64,000 nt of DNA. It comes from Capitulum mitella. Taxonomy: Eukaryota > Arthropoda > Thecostraca > Pollicipedomorpha > Pollicipedidae. Made by a program: the position numbers and the translations under genes. The stretch covers positions 9,741,838 to 9,805,837 of the forward strand of contig CP099842.1 in assembly GCA_030062745.1 (NCBI GenBank). The letters run 5' to 3'. Each line of letters starts with the position of its first letter. Position 1 is the first letter of the stretch. Shown piece by piece: positions 57,701 through 64,000 of the stretch. The notes beneath the pieces are model-generated. The model was given only the letters and a program-made list of their open reading frames with translations, searched no databases and was not told the origin of the DNA.

Positions 57701-59491
57701 CCATTTCCATCGGGCGGTTTGGCGTGACGGAGTTTGCTCCGTCTGCACGCCATGGCGTGGCTGTGGCCCGGACATACTTGGCGGCACATTTGCAGGCGGC
57801 TGCACAGATTGAGGCGGATTTTTGTTGGCGGCCTGGCCTCCGCCCGCGAGCCGCGTGCTGTCGGTCCCCGTCGGACCGCGGCCGGGACACGCCATCCTCA
57901 CGGATTCCACGAAACACACTTTCCTTGTAGGTATAATTACAGGGTGTTTTTACAGTAGATACGCCTTTAACGCCAACTTTGACATGGCAAAAAGCGGTTG
58001 ACAAACGAATGTGTAAAAATAACTCAGCAACAAAGCCAGGTTTCACAGTGTTCGCCGGACTCCATGCATTAATTACTCAAACCCTGGTTTGCTTTGTCAA
58101 ACGATACACGCTCAACAAAGCTCACAGCATTTGGAAAAATCTGCATTACATCGGATACTAATTCAACGAAGCAAAATCTCCCGCCCTAGAAACCTTTACA
58201 CCAGGAAAATTTATATGATGCAGCAGAAAACGAGCAGGTGGCACTCACAGGTTGTAGTGTACGTCAGCCATATTGGAGCGGTACGACAGGGCCATCTTGT
58301 AAGCACGTTCCGCTTCCTCCTTCATGCCCTTGGAGCTCAGGATATTGGCCAGGTTGCCGTACGCTAAAAGGACCACACATACGTTGTCCGCGTGCACACG
58401 TGTGCTGCAGCTGTGCGAATCGCGGCCAGGCTGGCGCGCTCATGTTCCCGATCCTTGTCAAACAGCTGACGGCGGTTGCGTGAGCAGGTGTTACAAAAAT
58501 CAGATTTACTGCAGGATTCGAGCTGTCGCGCTGGAAGACAGTGCGTGCACAGGCTTTGATCTTCAGCGAAACATGCGGTGGGCGTCACGCGGCCCTGACG
58601 AGCGAGCTGTGAGCGCGAAAGCGGGCACGGACTTCCAATGGCGAGTGGGCCGTGAGCGTAACGGATGGTACAGACTCATGCTGACGAGTGAGCTGTGACC
58701 GCGACAGACTGCACCCGCTTACCTTTGGGCGGGTTGACTGCGATGCCCGAACGGTAGAGCCGTTCTTCAGTCAGCCAGTCCAGGTTGCGCAGGTACGTGC
58801 GACACGCCATGGCCACAAGAAGCCCGGCGGCGGCGGCGGCCGCCGCCATCTTGCCGCGCCGGCCGAGCCGCGCCAGCAGCGCGCGAAAACCGGCCGCCAC
58901 CAGCAGGCAGTAGCCCATCGACGGGATGTAGAGCACGCGCTCGGCCACCACGAAGCCGACGTAGAAGAAGAGGTTGGTGGCCGGGAGGAAGGGGATGACT
59001 AGCAGGGCGGAGCCCAGGATCACGGCGTCCAATTGCGTGAAGCCGGCCGCCGCCGACGCCGCCGACGCCTCCGACTCGGCGTCCGAGCCGGCGCCGTCCT
59101 GCCCGCGCAGGAAGCTGCGCACGCGCTCCACGTAGTAGACGCGCCGGTCCGTCTGCAGCTGGCGCAGCACGGAGGCGGCCAGCAGCGCGCAGCCGGCGTA
59201 CAGCGCCAGCGTCAGCAGGTTGCGCGGGTCGCCGAAAGACGTCACCAGCGGCACGGCGTCCATCGACCAGTCGAAGCTGAGCGTGCTCGGGCAGAGCAGC
59301 AGGCCCAGATTGACGGCCGGCAGGTGGAGGAAGGTGAGCGCGCGCACCAGCGCCGAGTCGCTGTCGGCCGCCGGGTTGTCCGACGGCGAGAACTCGGGCG
59401 GCCGCGCGCCCATGGCCAGCAGCCGGACCGCCAGCAGCACGGCCGACATGACGACTAGCGCGGTGGGGCCCTCAAGCGTTCGCCGGTACCG
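36712..59491 (-). CDS. TMTC2: TMTC2-like transmembrane and TPR protein, nine C-terminal exons
   Basis: TMTC proteins are multi-pass ER membrane proteins with luminal tetratricopeptide repeats; the family is implicated in O-mannosylation of cadherins. Exons in transcript order: 58723-59491, 58249-58363, 57583-57668, 56002-56246, 55284-55424, 52523-52604, 37714-37892, 37300-37407, 36712-36780. All eight joins keep phase. The first carries the last membrane segments and the DUF1736 region, the others a chain of about eight TPRs, ending KGRAR and TGA. The order of blocks (AERVLYIPSMGYCLLV, EERLYRSGIAVNPPK, AEHWYLAALKAKPDHVPAHL, NAANILRQAARNEEAEHYYR) matches TMTC2 better than TMTC1, 3 or 4 as far as I can recall. 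The N-terminal half lies beyond the right edge of the window. Confidence 0.88.
37300..37407 (-). CDS. TMTC2: TMTC2-like exon, last TPR
   Basis: Thirty-six codons: EATSHMNLGAMLHVNGKLDE, AEESYLAALRIRPDEQ. Acceptor GGTTCTCAG, donor GTGAGC. Confidence 0.93.
37714..37892 (-). CDS. TMTC2: TMTC2-like exon, TPRs 7-8
   Basis: It encodes QFLADTDRPQDAADIYRRAA, ELAPHEYEMVFNAANILRQA and EEAEHYYRIAVSLRPN. Acceptor TGTCCACAG, donor GTGAGT. It completes the TPR interrupted by the long intron. Confidence 0.94.
39023..39210. repeat. Palindrome-rich minisatellite, about 31-bp unit
   Basis: Four units start near 39023, 39098, 39133 and 39172, each of the form TGAGAGGTCCGGG..TGACCGTCACACGGG. Between the first two lies a perfect hairpin, GATGTCCTG-ATATA-CAGGACATC (39063-39085). 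Confidence 0.75.
41368..41636. mobile_element. hAT-like MITE family M2, copy 1
   Basis: The left end is CAGGCAAGTAGCCAGGA and the right end TTGGCTACGTCCCTG. The flanks GTTCCAAA and GTTTCAAG agree at 6 of 8 bases, consistent with an old 8-bp duplication. The interior is non-coding. Confidence 0.78.
42110..43540. promoter_or_regulatory. CpG-rich island inside TMTC2-like intron, candidate promoter
   Basis: About 1.4 kb is markedly GC- and CpG-rich. Near its right end are an inverted CCAAT box (ATTGG, about 43451) and GCCGCCATCTTG at 43509-43520, a match to the YY1 site common at TATA-less housekeeping start sites (AAGATGGCGGC on the minus strand). A 265-codon plus-strand frame at 42143-42940 is best explained by the composition. 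An internal promoter for the TMTC2-like gene or for a non-coding RNA is inferred, not shown. Confidence 0.4.
43560..43870. repeat. Purine-rich minisatellite, GGGGACGGACTCAGAG type
   Basis: About 12-14 imperfect units of roughly 20-26 bases, alternating GAGAGACGGGGACG and GAGGCGGGGACG starts with GACTCAGAG ends. Strongly strand-asymmetric (purine-rich on the plus strand). It begins directly after the CpG-rich island. Confidence 0.85.
45100..45651. mobile_element. Foldback element, CCGTTTCCA inverted ends
   Basis: The left end reads CCGTTTCCACCATGG and the right end CCATGGAAACGG, bordering about 0.55 kb rich in repeated TTTCCATGACC and ATCCGGATT words. No coding frame. The TTTCCA..TGGAAA form is common among invertebrate foldback MITEs. 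Confidence 0.55.
45715..45985. mobile_element. hAT-like MITE family M2, copy 2, with perfect 8-bp target duplication
   Basis: It runs from CAGGGACGTAGCCA to TGGCTACGTGCCTG and is in the opposite orientation to the copy at 41368-41636. It is flanked by identical ATTCCAGT octamers (45707-45714 and 45986-45993). The 8-bp duplication and CAGGGRCGTAGCC ends support hAT. Confidence 0.88.
46391..46542. mobile_element. hAT-like MITE family M1, copy 2
   Basis: Collinear with 14432-14593 (shared words GATTTTCTTAAGGGGGA and GCAATGGTT). Its flanks ACTCCAAC and GCTCCAAC match at 7 of 8 bases, again an 8-bp duplication. Confidence 0.8.
48761..48788. repeat. Perfect 12-bp hairpin with 4-base loop
   Basis: TTAAAGTGCTCA, loop GTAA, TGAGCACTTTAA. 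Intronic on the minus strand. It is too short for a miRNA precursor by itself and has no U-tract of the right form next to it. Confidence 0.7.
51105..51310 (-). mobile_element. tRNA-derived SINE, copy 2
   Basis: On the minus strand: a GAGATGGTATAGCGCTGCC head, CCCATCCTGGCAACCCGGG, then a body that ends near a degenerate CTACAAAATCGGC. Homologous to the copies at 52135-52335 and 25535-25760. Confidence 0.7.
52135..52335 (-). mobile_element. tRNA-derived SINE, copy 3
   Basis: On the minus strand: GAGTTGGTAGAGCGCTGG (A-box region), CCCATCCTGG, GGGATCGAGTCGC (B-box position), then AGCTGGCAGCTGACCAAC and CCACCAGAAAATCAGCCG. The best preserved tRNA-like head of the three copies. It lies 190 bases from a TMTC2-like coding exon. 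Confidence 0.75.
52523..52604 (-). CDS. TMTC2: TMTC2-like exon, TPR 6
   Basis: It encodes GRVQEAQSWFLKAMELAPLD and PVVYQHY, then splits a Gly codon (G|GC). Acceptor CTCTCGGCAG, donor GTGAGC. The frame stays open into the intron, but the conserved continuation QFLADTDRP lies 14.6 kb downstream at 37892. Confidence 0.92.
52605..55283. other. TMTC2-like intron with GC-rich islands
   Basis: It holds GC-rich stretches at 52.62-53.05 kb and 54.95-55.28 kb directly beside the coding exons, separated by AT-rich DNA. No gene or identifiable repeat otherwise. Confidence 0.5.
55284..55424 (-). CDS. TMTC2: TMTC2-like exon, TPR 5
   Basis: It encodes SLYNMLGEAFFKLGDLANAE, HWYLAALKAKPDHVPAHLTY and GKLLAKV. 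Acceptor CCGCTCCAG, donor GTGAGT. Forty-seven codons, in phase with both neighbours. Confidence 0.94.
56002..56246 (-). CDS. TMTC2: TMTC2-like exon, TPRs 3-4
   Basis: It encodes AHLNKGLALGLSGRREEAAA, the characteristic LKDPRTHEATKISALFNLGR insert and FRQAIAIYQEAIERMPSHY. Acceptor GCCGACAG and donor GTGAGC. The KDP.TH segment is diagnostic of this subfamily. Confidence 0.93.
57583..57668 (-). CDS. TMTC2: TMTC2-like exon, TPR 2
   Basis: It encodes GILYQEQKLYDKALQSYDKA and IQYRPRMA. Acceptor CTGCTTTCAG, donor GTGAGT. The Leu codon shared with the previous exon completes NLGILYQEQ, a canonical TPR helix A. Confidence 0.92.
58249..58363 (-). CDS. TMTC2: TMTC2-like exon, TPR 1
   Basis: It encodes YGNLANILSSKGMKEEAERA, YKMALSYRSNMADVHYN. 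Acceptor CCTTTTAG and donor GTGAGT. It has no long frame of its own; the family match and phase define it. Confidence 0.92.
58723..59491 (-). CDS. TMTC2: TMTC2-like exon with membrane segments and DUF1736
   Basis: Acceptor CTGTCTGCCTGTTGCAG; donor GTAAGC. It encodes a membrane segment (TALVVMSAVLLAVRLL), the DUF1736 region with FSPSDNPA and LTFLHLPAVNLGLLLCP through FDWSMDAVPLV, further hydrophobic segments, LLVIPFLPATNLFFYVGFVV, AERVLYIPSMGYCLLV and EERLYRSGIAVNPPK. An acidic, Ala/Ser-rich insert (GSDAESEASAASAAA) and a polyalanine run in the last membrane segment look lineage-specific. The split codon G|CG gives Ala before YGNLAN. Confidence 0.95.
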
Positions 59492-60599
59492 CTGCAACAG
59501 GCAGACAGCGCGCTGAGCGGGAGCCCCTGACCCCGGCCGACGGCCTGCCCGCTTCACGGTCAGGTTCGTCATGGAGTCAAGAGCTCGGCAGCAGGAACAG
59601 CCGTCATGAATCATAAACTCTTTAGCGATGCATTGTGTCATTCACAAAAGATAGTGGGAACAGTGTCACGGCAGAAGTCTTCGTTACACAGTTGTAACGA
59701 TGCATTGTTCGTACACGGGAGTAACAATGCAATGGGCACAGTGCTCGAGAGGAAAACACCGTGGATTTGCCTTATTTTAAGGCAGAGATGAGAAACTAGC
59801 AGCAAAGCATTAACCTGAACTGGGTCATAACGGCCCCCTCGTCCCGTTTCAGTTTCCTTCATTTTACTTTTTGTAACGTGGGATCTAGGTACGTGTTGAA
59901 AAAAGAATCTATCAGAGGCCATTTCATTGAGTGTTGCGCCAAGTTTCCGTGTTCTGTTCTGTAGCTGTTCGATTTTATTTTTGGTAACGGGGTCGTATCG
60001 TGTTTTTGACCACTTCGACTGCATAATCTGGATTGAAATCAGTTCGAGCAGTCTAATATGCGAAAAGCACCGGAAGCTGCATCAGTAGCAATATCTCAAA
60101 ATGTGCTAACGAACTCCGACCCCACAGACCTGTATCTTTCCAAAGAGAGAAGTTCGCGTGAGCGAGATGCCATCGTCGCACCTGACTGTCAACAAAGGGG
60201 CGGGTTTCTGAGAGACGGGCCGCTACAGAATATCCAGGAAGTGAGCTATCAGTATTCACGACGCGGAACCGAGCTGATCTAGGCTCGAGATATGCGCAAT
60301 GACCTGAACAGCAGGACCACTCGAATGAGGGGAAGTGCGAACCCGAAGTGGTGACGCTGAAGTAGATGACACCAAACAAGTTCGTTGGACACGTAAGGGC
60401 TGTTTTTGCTCTGGGCTGACAAGACAAGCTGATTGTATGTAAAGTGTTCTCAGATGCCAAGCCTTTCTCCAAGGTTTTTGACTTCCTTAGGGTCATCTTT
60501 GCGTAATTCGAATTCGGTGACCTCACCTGCCCCCTTCTCACGCTTGGCATCTGTGACCCATTCACTCCAGCCCTACGGTATTAGAATTCCTGAGCGCGC

Positions 60600-61150
60600 A
60601 GTGCCGGGAAGACGATCAGCATTGCACCAGCTCGGGCCTCCAGAGCCGGACACCAGAACAGACGCATTCCAAGTCGCTACCGGCCGGGCCGGGCCGGGGC
60701 CACGCCAGGACCAGGGCCGTCACGACGCGTGTCGACGGCACCTCATGAATAGCCGCCGCCCGGCCGGGCCATTGTCCGCCTGCAGGATGCAAATCGAGCC
60801 GCCGCCGCCGCCGCCGCCGCCACGTCGCAGCCTCGAGCGCAGCTTATGCGCTGGCAGTCGAAAAAATGGCGGCCGCCGACAAAACATCGCGCCGCGGCCG
60901 CGCCGATCCGGCACGACACGAGAGGCATCTTATCGGCCGTCGGCCGGGCGGGGGCGATTTGTCACGGCCGGCGGCCGACGATGCGTCAGAGGGGCCCGGC
61001 CTGCGACGGCCGCCCGCCGCCGTCGACAGCCACTCAGCGGCTAATGGATCGCGGACGCGGACAAAGCGGCCCTGCGCGGCCGAAGACACGGCCGCGGCCG
61101 GCGCGCGGCCCCGGCACCGCACCGCGCGCCCGCTAAAACAGGCACGACGG
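60600..61150. promoter_or_regulatory. Second CpG-rich island, candidate promoter or enhancer
   Basis: Composition is like that of the 42-43.5 kb island, with a YY1-like AAAATGGCGGCCG at about 60863-60875. The open frames in it run on both strands and look compositional. Confidence 0.3.
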
Positions 61151-63525
61151 CTACAGCACATCAATCGCGACCGGAAACGTGACGTCATATTGCACGTGCA
61201 ACGACGTTTTCTGTCTACAGACGGCTTTTAGGTACAGTTGAAGGCAGGTTACATTCGGAGAAAGGCATTAAGCGCGAGCGCTGTTTCTACCAGGAACATA
61301 ACAGACGTGTTTTGCGTGACTTAATATCGATAAAACACTACCATTACACTGTTACTGACAGTTCATTAACTGGTGCTACCAAAAAATAGCGAGGCTTCCC
61401 TGACTTTCAGTATATTCAGAATAATGTGGTGGTATCAGAACTATGTGATCGGCTTTCCCATTGCTTCAAAATCACTGTTTTCAAGGCAATCAGAGTCGTT
61501 TATTTCCAGAGTATGTCCAGCGACTTTCTAGACAACGCGGTAAAGCCACCCCGTCATACGTAGACCAATGAACTTTAAACAATTAACGCAATCTTAAATA
61601 AACTTGAACCAAGCCTTTTAAACTGATAACAGTCGACTTTTTGTCCCAAGACTCATGTGTTGCCTTGTTTATTAATGCACCTGAAGATCGGTAGGTAGCT
61701 AAACCGATTAAATGACTGACGATGGATTGAGGAGGACGGAAGTGCGGAGGTAACGCGTTTTTTCTCAACATTACTGCTCCTCTCGAGCACAGTGACATGT
61801 TGCGAAATGACAGCTTCATCATCGAACAAAGGAAGAACAGGAAAATTTAAGAACCCCAAGTGAGTATCTAACATCCGACAAACCCAATTTAAATCCAATG
61901 TTCCACATTGCTCGAGCTTTTAAAACGGGTTGAAGAGGTAAAAATGCTGCTGATGACTTTTTCATTACTTCTTTCGATGAAAATCCACAACAGTCTTAAA
62001 ACATACTGAACAAAAGCTCCCTCCATCCAGTATAAACCCTCGCCAGTGGAGGGGATGCAAGGTTCCGGGGGCTTTTCGAAAGTCTCCCAAGAGCAACCAC
62101 TTCGATCGTCTGAAATATTTCACAGCTGGGTTTTGAAACTTGTTACACATTGCCTGAAAATTCTGAAGTCAGCACTTTGACAGGTCACCGAGTTATCACC
62201 TCTTTCTCGAGGGCATGTCACGGAGAAATCACGCCGCGGCGACGGCCTTGATCGAACGAGCAAACGTTTCACGTGCTTTACGGTTCTCAGCCTTATTAAA
62301 TCTTATACACAGCTATTGCTCATATTATCAGAGACCTCTGAACAGTGGGCCAAACACAGGTTAACGCTATCGAAAGGCAATAAAATAAACTTGGGTCACT
62401 GACATTTTTGACCTGATATCAGCCTCAGTGCGATCATAATGCAACCAGAAACGCCGATTTGCATTAACAATAGCGTAAGTCGTTATTCGTCGTCAACAGT
62501 CGTTCTTTTAATCCACTTAGACACGCCTTACGGGTTACGTTCCATAAGATCCAATGAAAACTGAAAATTTAGTTCGCCTCATTGCGTTCTGTTCTATTCT
62601 CCTGACGTTTGTTGGCCAGCACTCACTACGAGCGTTGTTTTTCGCCACGCAACAGATGTAAATCGTGCACAGACCTGCAGCCGTAAATTGTGCGCCAAAG
62701 GGACTGGGAAAAACGCTGTGAACTCTACAGCCGTATAATTTTGAAACGTAATATATCTTTGAATCTGATACCAACTTTCATGTCCTACAACTTGGCTGTC
62801 TCAGTGCATGACATATGATGAAGATGGAATATTTCATCTAAGAGTTGACAATGTAACACCCAACAGCATATTACGGTTTGTCCGCCGCAGGTGTTGACAG
62901 GCTGCCAGCGGCAGTTTTTAATCTTACAAGTTAGAGGCTATGTAAAGAACGGCAAACGGATGAGACCGCTGACTGGGACACCTCACGAACTAATCCTGTC
63001 CACTTGCGGCGGGCGACGGATGCTTATATGACATGTCCCCCCCCCCCCAACAGGTCCCCATTCCGTATCGGGTTTTTGATGGGACACCTCGTCTGGCACC
63101 GCCGAGCAGCTGTGACCACTCGACAGGGCCCTCCTAGTGGCAGCTAATGCCCAAAGTCTGGGATTTAAAAGACTTCATTTTGTAACGAAAACCGCAGCAC
63201 TGGCATATTGCCTAAGTAAGCATGTGCTTAGCAGATCAAAGGACAGGGACGGCACCTGTCCTACAAGTAGGAGACGGCGCTACCAACTATGCACGGCTTT
63301 AACATTAGTTTTACGGTGTCGTATGAAAGAAATTCACGAAAAAAAGTTCCGGGTCTGCCAGTTTTGAGAAATGTCCAACACTGATGTTAGTAAAGCAATA
63401 TCACGTGGGATCCCTCAATAAACAATGACAATGACTACGTTGTTTTAGACGGTGTGTTATTACTGTATATATAATATATATATATATAACGCATATTAAA
63501 GGTGAGCATATGTGTTTTATGCCCT

Positions 63526-63646
63526 AGAAAATATTTCGGTGCCTCAAAATTCAAAAAAATATTGAAATGCCTGCGTTAATGGGACCAGATGTCTTCGTCA
63601 CTGATCTCACTGACGAAGACATCTCAAGACGTACCGAAATATCTGG
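63526..63646. repeat. Nested inverted repeat (foldback structure)
   Basis: An outer pair, AAATATTTCGGT and ACCGAAATATCT, encloses an inner perfect 14-bp stem, AGATGTCTTCGTCA and TGACGAAGACATCT (63587-63600 and 63611-63624), with a 10-base loop. It may be a small foldback transposon; a TA microsatellite lies just to its left. Confidence 0.65.
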
Positions 63647-64000
63647 ACTTTTTATGACGTCAAACCCATATACTCACGCATACCCGGAAAAGACGTAATC
63701 ATCACCTACTGACTAAAAATGTCAATACGGACTCATATCAGTCAATGACAATCAAAATGATTTTCGGCGTACACTAGCTTTTCAAGCTCATGGTTGTTTT
63801 TCACGGCTAGTAACCCCATTCTTTATTTCTTTTCCCAGCATGGTTTACGTTTTGTTCCTAATGAAGACGCCACGCATGGATTCTTTCTGTTTGATTTTCG
63901 CCGCAATTATCCTGAAGATCTCATGCTTTTACGTGACATAAGTACAACAGATTTGTTACTGGAATCATTTTGAGACACCTGTGTCCTGTCTGTCTGATAA

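Larger units (their letters stand above)
59492..64000. other. TMTC2-like intron running to the window edge
   Basis: No further TMTC2 exon is visible. It holds a GC-rich island at about 60.6-61.15 kb with an AAAATGGCGGCCG motif near 60863 and a GCC-repeat microsatellite (60791-60816), a C run at 63040-63050, a TA microsatellite (63465-63489) and an inverted-repeat element at 63526-63646. The rest shows nothing I can name. Confidence 0.5.

Overview
The window is eukaryotic nuclear DNA: intron-rich genes with GT-AG splice sites, GC-rich exons, long introns, SINEs, a decayed LINE and several non-autonomous DNA transposons. The best preserved protein (a CAF1/POP2 deadenylase) reads like arthropod versions of the family. 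I therefore infer an invertebrate, probably an arthropod and perhaps a crustacean. Nothing here is bacterial, organellar or viral.

Three protein genes can be reconstructed, and every reconstructed junction keeps codon phase. (1) Minus strand, 4287-9261: six coding exons of the CCR4-NOT deadenylase CNOT7/8 (Pop2/CAF1). The set is complete from the catalytic DTE motif to the stop; only the extreme N-terminus is missing. (2) Plus strand, 26165-35615: five exons of a CECR2/dikar-type bromodomain protein, with an AT-hook, an RS-dipeptide tract, a bromodomain split by a 1.8-kb intron, and a 1,074-residue last exon rich in proline, alanine and glutamine. Its N-terminal exons were not found. (3) Minus strand, 36712-59491: nine C-terminal exons of a TMTC2-like ER membrane/TPR protein. 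Its N-terminal exons lie beyond the right edge. Genes 2 and 3 are tail to tail with 1.1 kb between stop codons, and their predicted 3' UTRs overlap. The three genes (mRNA decay, chromatin, ER glycosylation) share no obvious pathway.

The gap between genes 1 and 2 (about 9.3-26.1 kb) holds repeats: a 1.2-kb element with TTAA flanks (two copies), a 1.2-1.4-kb element with TAGAGGTGC-type inverted ends (a second copy lies in the bromodomain intron), a LINE reverse transcriptase and a separate LINE endonuclease remnant, a tRNA-derived SINE and a short hAT-like MITE. Two blocks, about 11.1-14.2 kb and 15.8-18.9 kb, are strikingly poor in CpG. The introns of gene 3 hold more MITEs, two more SINE copies, minisatellites and several GC-rich, CpG-rich islands, one with promoter-like motifs.

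The most unusual structures are in the deadenylase gene. A 54/55-bp minisatellite repeats the intron 1/exon 2 acceptor together with the codons for the catalytic DTE motif. A second array, of 33/66-bp units, starts at the stop codon and repeats a near-consensus 5' splice-donor sequence on the sense strand.
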